Positions 1 through 8,617 are shown, counted from the stretch's first letter. The stretch: 64,000 nt of DNA from Natronococcus sp. A-GB1 (GCF_029688845.1 NZ_JARUKW010000006.1:62001-126000); one strand, 5' to 3'. The notes: generated by a model from the letters alone, not told the origin. Made by a program: numbers and translations.

Positions 1-174
1 CAGAACGAACTGAGCCAACTTACAGAGCAAGCTCGATGATGCAGGGATTGATCGGGAGAGTAGGGATCTCCCGGGATGCTGAGGATGGATGGGATGGCTC
101 GGTCAGTTCCGGATTGAGCTGCCTTATGCCGCATCGAGCGACTGAACTTCGACCGTCAATCGATCAATCGAGCC

Positions 175-1041
175 ATGTCAACCATAGATAGCGGTAGCCA
201 AAGGAGTTTCGCTGGGAGTGAGCCGTCTCTCGTACCAGAAGGCGGCGTACCGATCGATGAGCTATCAGGAGAGAAGTTCCATGCTCATGTTCGGTACGCT
301 TCCGAAGATTTTGATTCCTTCCAGGAGATGTCCCTAAGATCCGTCTCAGAACATATCCCGGAAAGCGCGAATTACGTCAGTACAGGAATTTACTTTCTCA
401 ACGAGGATCAGGAGGATCGAGTCCATGAGAGAGTTCCACCGAAGGAAATCCAGAACAAGTGTCTCGATGACGGTAGAGTACTCTGCTCGGTCATAGCCGA
501 GACGGATGATCTTGAGGATGGAAAGACTGTCAGAGAGTGTATAGAAGCTCTCGAGGCCTTCGCTGAGGAGTGGTTGGGAATCAGTGAGTATGGTCTCTAT
601 CACTCCGGAAATCGATCAATCCATCTCGAGACCGATCGGTATGTCACTGTAGAAGGCCTCCCACGGCTCAAGGAGGAAGCTGAGCAGTTCAATCAGTACA
701 GTGAGGTCAAACTCGATACGAGTGTCTACGATCCAAACAGTGTATTCCGAATCGAGGGAGCAGAGCATCGAAAAACGGGACTCTACAAACGAGAGATCCC
801 CTCCGACTCCGACCGATCAGATATCACTCGTAGAATCACCGATCAGATATCACTCGTAGAATCACCGATCAGACTGAGAAAGAGACCTTCCATGATCTCC
901 CGACTCCCGAGGAACACATCGAAGAATCCCATCTCGATAACGATCGATGGGACCGATCGATTCAGAAGCATCCCTACTATACTTCATCCACTAACAGCCA
1001 TACTACAGCACCACAACCACATTGTTGTCCAGGAGATGTAA
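175..1041 (+). CDS. N-terminal fragment of archaeo-eukaryotic primase-like protein
   Basis: This is the part still translated from the original start. Residues 104-112 (VLCSVIAETDD region) sit where primase motif I (metal-binding acidic residues after a hydrophobic strand) is expected. SGNRSIH at 144-150 matches the sxH motif II, and VKLDTSVYD (178-185) followed by FRIEGAEHRKTG (191-202) matches motif III and the conserved Arg region of the superfamily. So the nucleotidyl-transferase core may be complete. From about residue 222 the sequence is read out of frame and ends in basic, low-quality sequence until the stop at 1039-1041. Motif I has Glu where Asp is usual, so catalytic competence is uncertain. 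The role would be priming replication of the element. Confidence 0.65.
   Translation: MSTIDSGSQRSFAGSEPSLVPEGGVPIDELSGEKFHAHVRYASEDFDSFQEMSLRSVSEHIPESANYVSTGIYFLNEDQEDRVHERVPPKEIQNKCLDDGRVLCSVIAETDDLEDGKTVRECIEALEAFAEEWLGISEYGLYHSGNRSIHLETDRYVTVEGLPRLKEEAEQFNQYSEVKLDTSVYDPNSVFRIEGAEHRKTGLYKREIPSDSDRSDITRRITDQISLVESPIRLRKRPSMISRLPRNTSKNPISITIDGTDRFRSIPTILHPLTAILQHHNHIVVQEM
815..872. repeat. 26-bp tandem duplication (two full units plus 6 bases)
   Basis: Bases 815-840 and 841-866 are identical, beginning GATCAGATATC and ending GAATCACC; bases 867-872 repeat the first six bases. The duplication falls inside the primase-like gene and shifts its frame by two bases. Short tandem duplications of this kind can arise and revert by slippage, so the locus could be a reversible on/off switch or simply recent decay. 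That choice is not settled by the sequence. Confidence 0.95.
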
Positions 1042-1076
1042 GTATAGAGTCTATACCCCAAGAATTCGATGACCAG

Positions 1077-1835
1077 TTGCTTTGGGGGTACTTAAAGAAA
1101 AAGGAGGATCAGGACTATCTCGGACTCGATCGGACTCCGGACTACGAGGAGATCGTTCCCTTCTCTCCATACAAGAAGTCGGGGGAGGGGAGCGCCCGCT
1201 CTCTGATCGTTGCTAAGCAGGTTGATGGCCTTCTCTGTCGGAGAGATGATCAGAAGAAGGTCTACCTCCCTGCTGAGATCAAATCCGCTGTAGGCGGGGG
1301 AGACGGCTCTTACAGTCGATCGGATACTGATACCACACTGATCGAACTGTCGAAGCAAGATTACGCTAAGTGGGACTACGAGCCGGGAGATTACGTCGTT
1401 ATCATCGGAGGGAGATCGGGATCATCTCGTATCTTTAATCCCGATGAGAAGACAGCAGGGAGAGTCTACGGAAAGCTCAATCGAGAGGGACGTGAGGCTG
1501 CTTTAGAGTTCCTCTCGGAGAGTGGTTACGAGGTAGGAGAGAGTGGTTACAACGGAGATCGATCTGCTGTGAGTAGCAGTAGTGGAGAGACTGAAGCGAT
1601 GAAAATCAAACACGGGATAGAGAACGGGACTCGGGAGAAAAGCTACGATAACGTCCTGAGAGTGGTCTGTCGGCTGTTAAAGGTTGATGGATGGGATTCA
1701 GCCTATCAGTGGTGTAGAGACGTATTCGGCTCTGAATTCGATCCAGAGAGGACATATCAGCAACTCAGTGGACTCGTAGAGTATTACGACGACTTAGATG
1801 ATGTGAACGTTCCCGAGAAGGGTGATCATCGATGA
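1077..1835 (+). pseudogene. C-terminal fragment of the primase-like protein
   Basis: The fragment has no convincing start of its own (the first usable codon is TTG at 1077), and it is the direct in-frame continuation of the gene starting at 175 once one 26-bp repeat unit is removed. Its middle contains a beta-rich stretch ending in YEPGDYVVIIGGRSGSSRIF. Its last third (GTREKSYDNVLRVVCRLLK onward) looks like the helical PriCT-type domain seen at the end of plasmid and virus primases. Without reversion of the duplication or ribosomal frameshifting it is probably not made. It overlaps the following gene by ATGA. Confidence 0.6.
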
Positions 1836-2215
1836 GTCTGAGTGATCCCTCGGAGGATCTTGATCGTATTCGTTCAGCGAGGGAGGGCAGTACCGAGAAC
1901 TCGGATAGCCCTGCTATTCTCGAGTGTCCTGTTGAGGGATGTGGCCGGGTAACCGTCGGTGATCGAGTTGGTTTATTCTCCCACGTTGCTCAGAGCAGTG
2001 ATGAGGCTCACTCCGGACTCGAGCTGAACGATGAGTTTGAGGTAGTCGAGAGAGGCTCAGATTCGTCTGAGAGCGATTCCTCGAAGAAGGATGATGGAGA
2101 TACTATCGATAGTCCGGAGTCGCCTGATGAGCCTCTCAACGTCTCATGGGGACCGGCGGATTCAACGGACTCATCCGAACGATTACATAATAGGGCTTCC
2201 GACTGTCCTTGGTAA
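1832..2215 (+). CDS. Small acidic zinc-finger-like protein of the element
   Basis: A 127-residue protein whose ATG overlaps the preceding stop (ATGA), so it is probably co-translated with the primase-like gene. Residues from about 32 read CPVEGC, then after about 18 residues H...H (LFSHVAQSSDEAHSG), a pattern of two Cys and two His that could hold one zinc ion as in C2H2 fingers of haloarchaeal virus and plasmid proteins. The C-terminal half is Ser/Asp/Glu-rich and looks disordered. Function unknown; DNA or protein binding is the reasonable guess. No close family was recognised. Confidence 0.6.
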   Translation: MSLSDPSEDLDRIRSAREGSTENSDSPAILECPVEGCGRVTVGDRVGLFSHVAQSSDEAHSGLELNDEFEVVERGSDSSESDSSKKDDGDTIDSPESPDEPLNVSWGPADSTDSSERLHNRASDCPW

Positions 2216-3141
2216 TGAACCTCCCCGATCTCTCTACTCGACAGCAGATGACTCTCATAGGGGTAGCAGCGTTCCTGATCATCACCGTCCCTGATCTGAT
2301 ATATATGTGGCACGGTGAATCAGGTCTACAGTCCACTTCCATCTCGATTTCAGGACTTCTCACTCTCGCTCTTGTCGTTCTATACTTTCAGCAGTACTCT
2401 ACTCAAAGCAAGCAAACGGATCTGATGGAGGATCAACAGTCAGTTCAAAAAAGACAAACGAGTATCATGGAGGACCAGCAATCTATCTGGGAAAGACAGG
2501 CTGAAATCATGGATCAGCAGCGGTCGATCCAAGAGACACAGAACGAACTGATGGAGCGGAGATTGGACTCATCGGTTGCTCGAGTGGGAGAGATTACTGC
2601 TGATGGGGATAAAATCCACCTTAGCCTGAAAAACTCCGGTAGAGGGGCTGTGAAGTTAATGTATCTCCGAAGTGAGATCATAGGAGACACAGGTTCAGTA
2701 GAGGTTGAGCCGGGATATTCTCAGCTGACTGCTGTGGAAGGTGATTCCTCTTTGCCACCCTTCTCCCCTCCGAAAGAGTACAAAGCGAGAGTAGAGATAG
2801 GTCAGACTGGATTAGATGGTAGAGTCAAGGGCTATCCTTTCAAGAAAATCTCAGGCGATTTATCTGAGGCACAAATGGAGGAAGACATAGGAGAGCTGAA
2901 GGTTAGGTTCACACTCGAAATTAACGATGAGAACACTCGCCCTGAAGATTTTGAAACTGTGAAGGAATTCGAACTCGGAGAACAGGAAATCAGAGTACCT
3001 GAGGAGGAAAGACACAAACGTGATGGCGATGACTTAGTAGTGCCACAATCACAGACCTTTTCCGAATCGATTAAGCTGGTAATCACACCGGGAGCTACAA
3101 ACATTCTCCCTGAGGATACTGATCTACTACAGAGTAGCTAA
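2215..3141 (+). CDS. Membrane protein with coiled coil, element-encoded
   Basis: The start is taken as ATG 2215, overlapping the previous stop as TAATG; an in-frame TTG two codons earlier is less likely. Two hydrophobic helices occupy roughly residues 10-30 and 42-62. They are followed by a Gln/Glu-rich coiled coil of about 50 residues built on an imperfect repeat of roughly 14-15 residues (copies of MEDQQS, MEDQQS, MDQQRS). The remaining 200 residues are soluble beta-rich sequence with no recognised domain. Topology suggests an anchored oligomer with a cytoplasmic or external soluble domain. Similar two-helix coiled-coil proteins are common in archaeal plasmids and viruses, but no function can be assigned. 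Confidence 0.65.
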   Translation: MNLPDLSTRQQMTLIGVAAFLIITVPDLIYMWHGESGLQSTSISISGLLTLALVVLYFQQYSTQSKQTDLMEDQQSVQKRQTSIMEDQQSIWERQAEIMDQQRSIQETQNELMERRLDSSVARVGEITADGDKIHLSLKNSGRGAVKLMYLRSEIIGDTGSVEVEPGYSQLTAVEGDSSLPPFSPPKEYKARVEIGQTGLDGRVKGYPFKKISGDLSEAQMEEDIGELKVRFTLEINDENTRPEDFETVKEFELGEQEIRVPEEERHKRDGDDLVVPQSQTFSESIKLVITPGATNILPEDTDLLQSS

Positions 3142-3261
3142 TCCTCATATCGCCATGAGAAGCGATACAATCGATCCTATTTCTCCGTAGTGGAAATAGA
3201 CTCACTTCTCGAAAAGATCGATCAGAACGGAACTCAGCGGTCTTAGAATCGATTGCAGTAG

Positions 3262-4203
3262 TTAGTCGTCAGTAACTCCGAACTGACGGAACGCTTCCCT
3301 CACGTCATCGTTGATCAACTGGAGGTACTCACTGGTTCTCTCGATATCAGCATGGCCCATATGCTTCTGGAGGTTCCTGATATCGATCCCCGACTTCAGA
3401 GCATGAACAGCATGGCCATGACGTAGAGCATGACAGGTGATCCGGTATCGCTTTCGACCTTGCTGATCCTCATACATCACCTCCTGTATATCAGCGTTCT
3501 CAGCGGCCTCTTTGATGATATTCCCGAGTCGATCCTTCTTCAGCTCCCCCTTCTGACCGAGGAATAGGTGATCGGACTCAGCAGCAGCGAGGTAGGAGTC
3601 CCGGTAGCCCCCATCGATCCATTGCTCCATCAGGAGATCGAGAGACGGTTGATAGAACACAGTCCGACTCGATTGAGTTTTCTGACTCCATATCTCGATA
3701 GACCTCTCCTCTCGATTGATATCCTCGAGTTCGATCGATACGAGTTCAGAGCGACGGACTCCAGTTTGAAACATGAGTCTGATGATCAGTTCGTTCCGGA
3801 GAGTTGGCTTTGGAACGTTCTCAGTCATCAGCTCTACATCCTCAGGAGTGACGTAGATCACCTCGCTCTCATCGAATTTCTTCGAGGAGTTCCCGTTCAC
3901 GTAATCCTTCCTCGAGAGCTTCTCAAACGGGGAATCATCGTACTCATCGATATCGGTGAGGAAGTCGTATAGCTCTCGGAGGGATTGGTACTTCGAGGCC
4001 ACAGTGGAAGGAGCGTAGCCCTTGCTGTTCTGCTCGAGGAGATAGCTCTCAATCTGGAGCCAATCGAGGGATGCACAGTCCCCATACCCCTGATCCTCCA
4101 GCCACTCATTGTAGTCCCTGAGATCGACTCTACGCCGCTTGAACGTTCCCTCTGACTTCATCCCCTTCACCCGGTCCAAATGTCGCTCTATGTGGCTATC
4201 CAT
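3262..4203 (-). CDS. Tyrosine recombinase (integrase) of the element
   Basis: A site-specific recombinase of the phage integrase/XerC-D family, expected to integrate and excise the element. An N-terminal SAM-like DNA-binding domain (about residues 1-95) precedes the catalytic domain. Catalytic residues are visible: Arg in TGVRRSEL, His-x-x-Arg in CHALRHGHA, His in HMGHADI and the nucleophilic Tyr in TSEYLQL near the C-terminus. All are present, so it may be active. I place the start at ATG 4203, five bases after the stop of the upstream ribbon-helix-helix gene; an upstream ATG at 4236 would add 11 residues and overlap that gene. It lies close to the right end of the island, as usual for integrases near their attachment site. 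Confidence 0.9.
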   Translation of the reverse strand: MDSHIERHLDRVKGMKSEGTFKRRRVDLRDYNEWLEDQGYGDCASLDWLQIESYLLEQNSKGYAPSTVASKYQSLRELYDFLTDIDEYDDSPFEKLSRKDYVNGNSSKKFDESEVIYVTPEDVELMTENVPKPTLRNELIIRLMFQTGVRRSELVSIELEDINREERSIEIWSQKTQSSRTVFYQPSLDLLMEQWIDGGYRDSYLAAAESDHLFLGQKGELKKDRLGNIIKEAAENADIQEVMYEDQQGRKRYRITCHALRHGHAVHALKSGIDIRNLQKHMGHADIERTSEYLQLINDDVREAFRQFGVTDD

Positions 4204-4207
4204 CGGC

Positions 4208-4807
4208 CTAAGCCTCCTTGTAGAAGCGAGGCTCATCTCCGTTCTCGTAATGCTGAGCCCATCCCTCGATCTCCTCGTTTAGAGTGAGGGAGTGGACTTG
4301 GCTCATATCCTCACGGAGCTTCTCGAGAGCCTGCTGAACCCGATGCTCGCTTTCTTCAAGCTCATGAGCGATATCCTCAGGCTTCCCCGTGTGAGAGATC
4401 GGAGTCCTTGGATCGGGACGGGCTCCCGACTTCTGAATCTTCTTCTCATAGCTGATCAACTCATCTCGCTCAGGGAGAGCAGAGAACACATCCGAAGCGA
4501 GCTTCTTGATCTCAGGATCCTCTCTCACTTCATTCTCGATCGAGCCGACCCGGTTATCGAGTTCATGGATTTGACCCTCCATCCGATTGATCCCCTCGAG
4601 AACTTCTGATAGCTTCTCAGTGACGTTCTCAGAGGCTTCTCGAGACGATGAGTCTCCTTGAACCTCCTTCTGGATACACGTCCTCAGGAACTCACTGAAG
4701 CTCCTGAAGCCTGCTTCATCAGCGTATTCCTCCCACTGCTGCTTCTGTTCCTCCGATGCTACGAAATTGACCTGAGTCCGTTTGGCTGAGTTCTCTGAGT
4801 CTCCCAT
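4208..4807 (-). CDS. Ribbon-helix-helix/coiled-coil DNA-binding protein
   Basis: A 199-residue protein. Residues 10-48 (TQVNFVASEEQKQQWEEYADEAGF then SFSEFLRTCI) look like a ribbon-helix-helix DNA-binding fold with a beta strand and two helices. Residues about 60-105 and 140-175 are predicted coiled coil with heptad spacing. It lies immediately upstream of the integrase on the same strand, so the two are likely co-transcribed. The location suggests an excision-directionality or partition/regulatory factor for the element, but this is inference. It is the last gene before the chromosome junction. Confidence 0.65.
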   Translation of the reverse strand: MGDSENSAKRTQVNFVASEEQKQQWEEYADEAGFRSFSEFLRTCIQKEVQGDSSSREASENVTEKLSEVLEGINRMEGQIHELDNRVGSIENEVREDPEIKKLASDVFSALPERDELISYEKKIQKSGARPDPRTPISHTGKPEDIAHELEESEHRVQQALEKLREDMSQVHSLTLNEEIEGWAQHYENGDEPRFYKEA

Positions 4808-4866
4808 CGTTCTGACTTCGAGTTCAATGGCGATGTTGAAGAAGATTACTATACCGACGAATCGAG

Positions 4867-5625
4867 ATGAAACTCATCATCCAGCAGGTCGTCGGCGAAC
4901 CCGACCGCCCCGGCGAGAAGGTGTACTTCTCGACGCCCGCGGATCCGATCGACTCGGAGCTCTCGACGCTGTACCACCAGAAGACGATCGAGTCGTTCCT
5001 CGGCGATATGGGGTACGAAGCCGAACCCATCAACGAGGGGATGTCCGTTATCTACAGCGAACTCGCGGACAACAACTTTACCGGGCTGGGAATCAGCTTC
5101 GGCGCCGGGATGACGAACGTCTGCCTGGCGTACTACGCGGTGCCGGTGATGAAGTTCTCGGTCGCCCGCGGGGGCGACTGGGTCGACGAGCAGGCCGCCC
5201 GCGCGACGGGGACGCCGGTCGACAAGGTCACCTCGATCAAGGAAGACGACTTCGAACTCGACTTCACGACCGACGTCGGCGGGGTCGAGGGCGCGCTGTC
5301 GATCTACTACGAGAACCTGCTCGACTACGTCATCGAGAACATCGTCAGCGAGGTCGACGAGGAGGACATCGAGGAGGGACCCGACATCCCGGTCGTCGTC
5401 ACGGGCGGGACCTCGAGCCCGCGCGGGTTCGAGAAGCTGTTCCGCGACCACCTTCGCGAGGCGAGCATCCCGTTCTCGATCAGCGGCGTCTCCCACGCCA
5501 GCGAACCGCTGTACAGCGTCGCTCGAGGCGGGCTGGTCGCGGCTCGCTCCGACGAGGATGTCGATCACGAGGAGTCCGAACCCGAACCGGAGCCGGAAGC
5601 GAAACCGGCGCCGCCGAGCGAGTGA
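4867..5625 (+). CDS. Actin-fold (MreB/volactin-like) protein, N-terminus missing
   Basis: The 252 residues contain the second phosphate loop of the actin/Hsp70 ATPase fold ([13 protein letters not shown], about residues 73-85) and the adenosine loop ([14 protein letters not shown], about 175-188), then an acidic Glu/Pro tail. The first phosphate loop (DxGxT type), which in MreB-size homologues sits about 150 residues before the second, is absent, so roughly 80-90 N-terminal residues are gone. The gene begins exactly where the AT-rich island ends, which suggests the integration removed its 5' part. Haloarchaea carry related actin homologues (salactin, volactin) that act in cell shape or partition. 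The ATG used is the first in frame; an in-frame stop lies at 4837-4839. Probably non-functional as an ATPase. Confidence 0.7.
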   Translation: MKLIIQQVVGEPDRPGEKVYFSTPADPIDSELSTLYHQKTIESFLGDMGYEAEPINEGMSVIYSELADNNFTGLGISFGAGMTNVCLAYYAVPVMKFSVARGGDWVDEQAARATGTPVDKVTSIKEDDFELDFTTDVGGVEGALSIYYENLLDYVIENIVSEVDEEDIEEGPDIPVVVTGGTSSPRGFEKLFRDHLREASIPFSISGVSHASEPLYSVARGGLVAARSDEDVDHEESEPEPEPEAKPAPPSE

Positions 5626-5830
5626 GCTGCTGCGGGCTGTCTCCGTACTGAACGTTTTCTCGAGCCGGCCCGTTCGTGCTCCCGGCCGGCTCGATACGCC
5701 GTTTTCGACCGAGCAGCGGTAGTGTCGTTCTCGCGGTCGATCGCCATCCCCGAGCCATGCCGTTCAACGCCAGCATATTACTTCTGTGCATCAGAAATGT
5801 TTTTGTATGCAGGCCATGTATGCACTCGCA

Positions 5831-6232
5831 ATGAGTACGACGTCCGGTCCCGAACTCGAGTCGCCGATCGACCGCTGTCGACCTGCAGACGTCACGCCGG
5901 TCACGATCGAGGCGACCGCACTGGAATCGACCGCGCCGGAGTACCTCCGGGAACTCAAGCGCGACCTGCACGGCGAGGGGCTCTCGCCGACCGAACTCAT
6001 CCTCGAGGCCTGTTTCGACGAGGACTGCTCGCTCGCCACCCAGGACGAGGTCGACCGCATCCGGAGCTACGTCCGAGCCGGCGCGTTCCTCGGCGTCGAC
6101 GCCGTGACGGTGTCCGCCGACGCCGTCGCGAACGCCGAGAAAGTCCGACCCGCGCTTGCGGCCTGCGCCGAACGCGCGGACCGGGAGGGGATCGCGCTCG
6201 AACTCGACGCACCCATTACGCTCGAGCCCTGA
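5831..6232 (+). CDS. Conserved haloarchaeal protein of unknown function
   Basis: A soluble acidic protein of 133 residues from ATG 5831 (MSTTSGPELE). A longer start at 5786 would add 15 residues (MHQKCF...) lying in the AT-rich promoter region and is less likely. The sequence alternates helices and has a repeated Ala-rich half (SYVRAGAFLGVDAVTV), with no catalytic motif that I recognise. It ends ten bases before the methyltransferase start and may be co-transcribed with it. AT-rich stretches at 5775-5810 upstream could serve as the promoter. Function unknown. Confidence 0.65.
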   Translation: MSTTSGPELESPIDRCRPADVTPVTIEATALESTAPEYLRELKRDLHGEGLSPTELILEACFDEDCSLATQDEVDRIRSYVRAGAFLGVDAVTVSADAVANAEKVRPALAACAERADREGIALELDAPITLEP

Positions 6233-6242
6233 CGCCGGCGTA

Positions 6243-6866
6243 ATGTCCGGTCCCTCCCGGCGAACGCTCGCCCGTCGGCTCGAGTCGCTGGCTGACTTCG
6301 CCGAACCGTCGGCCTCACTCGAGCAGTACCTGACGCCGCCGGAGGTCGCCGCCCACCTCTGTCACCTCGCCGGGCTGCAGGAAGACCTCGAGCGCCGGGT
6401 GATCGATCTGGGCACCGGAACGGGGATGCTCGCGGTTGGGGCCGCGCTCTCGGGGGCCGACCGCGTCGTCGGGATCGACGTCGACGCCGACGCGCTCGCA
6501 CTGGCCAGGGAGAACGCCGGGCGGGTCGGCGTCGCCGACCGCATCGACTGGCTTCGCGGCGACGCGACGCGAGTCCCGCTCGCTTTCGGGGAGGCGACCG
6601 TCGTCTCGAACCCGCCCTTCGGCGCCCAGCGGGGCAACCGCCACGCCGATCGGGCCTTCCTCGAGACAGCACGGGAGATCGGGACCGTCTCCTATACGAT
6701 TCACAACGAGGGGAGCCAGTCGTTCGTCGAGTCGTTCGTCGCCGACGCCGGCGGTACCGTCACCCACGCGTTTCGCGCCGAGTTCCCGATCGAGAGGCGC
6801 TTCGACTTTCACACCGAGAGCGAGCGCACGCTCGAGGCCGAGGTCTTCCGAATCGAGTGGGACTAA
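6243..6866 (+). CDS. METTL5-like N6-adenine RNA methyltransferase
   Basis: A 207-residue class I SAM-dependent methyltransferase. The glycine-rich SAM loop is VIDLGTGTGMLAVGA (about residues 56-70), the acidic ribose-binding residue follows in GIDVDADAL, and NPPFG (about 122-126) is the catalytic motif IV of N6-adenine methyltransferases. Size and motifs fit the archaeal METTL5 group, whose eukaryotic member methylates one adenosine of small-subunit rRNA. The start ATG 6243 follows the previous stop by ten bases. Its 3' end overlaps the convergent rhomboid gene by 4 bases. No dedicated partner (TRMT112-like) is seen here. Confidence 0.85.
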   Translation: MSGPSRRTLARRLESLADFAEPSASLEQYLTPPEVAAHLCHLAGLQEDLERRVIDLGTGTGMLAVGAALSGADRVVGIDVDADALALARENAGRVGVADRIDWLRGDATRVPLAFGEATVVSNPPFGAQRGNRHADRAFLETAREIGTVSYTIHNEGSQSFVESFVADAGGTVTHAFRAEFPIERRFDFHTESERTLEAEVFRIEWD

Positions 6867-8617
6867 TCGTACGTCTCTTCGGCTGCGATCGGAACCTCGG
6901 TCCCGTTCGAAACCGCGTAGATCGTTCCGTCCTCGCGTTCGAACGCGATCCCGTCCGCGGTTGCCAACTCGTTCTCGGCGGGAACCGGTACGATTGCGGT
7001 CTCGTTCTGGTGGCTCACCTCGAGCAGGAACTCGCCGTCCTCGGTCGCGACGGTCACGTTCCGGTCGTCGATCCGCGCGTCGGCGGTCGACTCGGTCGAT
7101 TCGTGGGCGAGCTGGCGCTCCTCGCCGCCGCCCTCGAGCCAGACCTGGTAGACCGTCTCGTTGCCGACGGGCTCCCAGCCGGTTCGCTCGACGGTAACGC
7201 CCTCCCGCCAGCCCGGCCCCCCGACGTACACCGTCTCCTCGCCGCTGAACGCGAGCTGCTGGCTCGACACCGCGTCGAGCCAGACCTGGTGGCGGTCGCT
7301 CGAGACGATTACGCCGCTCGACTCCATCGAGACGGCCTCCTCGAGCGGACCGACGGCGACGGGCGAGACGAGCTGGTTCTGAGCGCCCTCCTCGTAGGTC
7401 ACGGTGTAGCCCTCGATCTCGACGGCGGCGTCGGCGGTCGTCTCCCCGTCGATCACGAGGAGGTTCGTCGGGACGGCGACCCCGGCCAGCGAGGCGGTGA
7501 CGAGCAGGACGGCCAGAAACGCCGCCCGCTTGTGGTGTCGGCGCCCGACGTTCGCTCCCCCGGCTATCGCGGCGACGCGCTCGAGGCGGGCGCCGGTTCG
7601 GTCGGCGCTCCGCCGGGCGAGTTCGAGCGCGCGGTCGGCTGTCGTTCGGTCGACCGATCCCTCGCTTCGGCGGAGGCGACGCGGGAGCAGCGGCGTCGCG
7701 GAGCCGGTAACCGCAACCGTGACGACGACCGCGAGGATCGCCACGACGACGATCCCGGGGCCACGCAGCAGGACGAACGTGTTCTCGCCGCCGAACCAGT
7801 AGATCGCCCACAGCGACTTGCCGAATCCGAACAGCAGGATGGCCAGCCAGAGATGGAGGGGGTTCGGGCGTCGGCTCCGTCGCTCGAGCACCAGCACGCC
7901 GAGGACGATCCCGATAAAAAAGCCGAGGCCGTGGCCCTGGATGGCGATCGTCGCCCACGACGGCGGCTCCGGGGGGCTCGCCTCGGCGACGTGGACGGTG
8001 ATCGGGCTCTGGAGGGCCTGCAACACCGTCAGCAGCGCTCCCTGCAGGCCGACCGTCCCGATCAGGGTCGGGATCGGGTAGTGGACGATCGCGAAGCCGG
8101 CGAACGCGAAGACGATCCCCGAGAAGCCGATCACCGGGCCGAGCGCGAAGAGGCTGGTCGCCAGCCCGACGGCGACGACGACGAGGGGGAACACGACCAG
8201 CGCGCGCACTCGAGGGTCGGCCAGCCGCGAGCCCCGCTCCTTGTCCGGGTAGTGTCCCCAGGCGTACTCAGCGATCGGTGCGACGACCGCGGCCCCGGCC
8301 AGGTTTCCCAGCAGGTGGCTCGGACCGGCGTGGGAAAAGGACGCGGTGAGCATCCCCAGCGGAGCGAAGTACGACCAGGCGCGGTAGGGAATCGTGACGG
8401 GATCGGCGAAGTCGGTGATCCCGTCCTGGACGAACAGGTAGACACAGCAGACCCCGACGAGGACGACGATCGACCCCCAGGGAACGCCCCACAGGAGTCG
8501 GGCCCGTGCGGCCTCGCCCCAGGGCCGCTCCGGGCGGTAGAGCCGTCTGACGACCGCCACCGAACCCAGCAGCGTCGCCAGCACGGCGAGTCCGAAGCCG
8601 ACCGCGATCGGATCCAT
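6863..8617 (-). CDS. Rhomboid-family intramembrane serine protease with large C-terminal domain
   Basis: A 584-residue protein from ATG 8617. Its N-terminal 260 residues contain six or more hydrophobic helices with the rhomboid signature: HLLGN (structural His/Asn), GFSG (nucleophile Ser) and QGHGLGF (catalytic His). After the rhomboid core come two further hydrophobic segments and a roughly 200-residue beta-rich region (from about residue 380 to the end) expected outside the membrane. Rhomboids cleave transmembrane segments of other proteins. The substrate here is unknown. An upstream ATG at 8701 would add 28 poorly conserved residues across the rpo11 promoter and is rejected. Confidence 0.85.
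   Translation of the reverse strand: MDPIAVGFGLAVLATLLGSVAVVRRLYRPERPWGEAARARLLWGVPWGSIVVLVGVCCVYLFVQDGITDFADPVTIPYRAWSYFAPLGMLTASFSHAGPSHLLGNLAGAAVVAPIAEYAWGHYPDKERGSRLADPRVRALVVFPLVVVAVGLATSLFALGPVIGFSGIVFAFAGFAIVHYPIPTLIGTVGLQGALLTVLQALQSPITVHVAEASPPEPPSWATIAIQGHGLGFFIGIVLGVLVLERRSRRPNPLHLWLAILLFGFGKSLWAIYWFGGENTFVLLRGPGIVVVAILAVVVTVAVTGSATPLLPRRLRRSEGSVDRTTADRALELARRSADRTGARLERVAAIAGGANVGRRHHKRAAFLAVLLVTASLAGVAVPTNLLVIDGETTADAAVEIEGYTVTYEEGAQNQLVSPVAVGPLEEAVSMESSGVIVSSDRHQVWLDAVSSQQLAFSGEETVYVGGPGWREGVTVERTGWEPVGNETVYQVWLEGGGEERQLAHESTESTADARIDDRNVTVATEDGEFLLEVSHQNETAIVPVPAENELATADGIAFEREDGTIYAVSNGTEVPIAAEETYD

Larger units (their letters stand above)
175..1835 (+). pseudogene. Primase-like replication gene split by a 26-bp tandem duplication
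   Basis: The reading frames at 175-1041 and 1077-1835 are one gene broken by a frameshift. A 26-bp unit occurs twice head to tail (815-840 and 841-866) followed by the first 6 bases of a third copy; 26 is not a multiple of three. If one unit is removed in silico, the frame from 175 runs without a stop through 1835, giving a 544-residue protein, and the ORF at 1077 is exactly the continuation. The restored protein would have an archaeo-eukaryotic primase catalytic region in its first third and a helical C-terminal region that resembles primase C-terminal domains. The stop at 1833-1835 overlaps the next gene's ATG (ATGA), as expected for an originally intact operon gene. The family call is by motif, not by alignment. 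Confidence 0.8.
1..4860. mobile_element. Right-hand part of an integrated genetic element
   Basis: This stretch is visibly AT-richer than the rest of the window and uses codons such as AGA, GAT, CTC/TCA mixtures that are rare in the neighbouring genes. It holds a primase-like gene, a small zinc-finger gene, a membrane coiled-coil gene, a tyrosine integrase and a ribbon-helix-helix gene, which together are typical of integrative plasmids or proviruses of haloarchaea. The left end lies outside the window. The right end must lie between the start of the ribbon-helix-helix gene (4807) and the first clearly chromosomal codons (about 4867-4890). No attachment repeat could be defined because the other end is not visible, and no tRNA gene is seen at this junction. 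Element type (plasmid, virus remnant) is inferred, not shown; no capsid genes are present here. Confidence 0.8.

Noticed and set aside
36-191. 51-codon frame (MMQGLIGRVG...) whose ATG overlaps a TGA ending a frame that runs from the window edge
   Set aside because: It overlaps the start of the primase-like gene, matches no family I know, and cannot be told from chance in AT-richer DNA; the frame 1-39 may be the tail of an unseen gene but is too short to call.
4782-5651. Long + strand frame over the actin-like gene, rich in Arg
   Set aside because: Shadow frame of high-GC coding DNA; composition is basic and repetitive while the overlapping frame at 4867 has clear ATPase motifs.
6315-7958. 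547-codon antisense frame across the methyltransferase and rhomboid genes
   Set aside because: Arg/Asp/Gly-rich shadow frame; both real genes in the region have conserved motifs.
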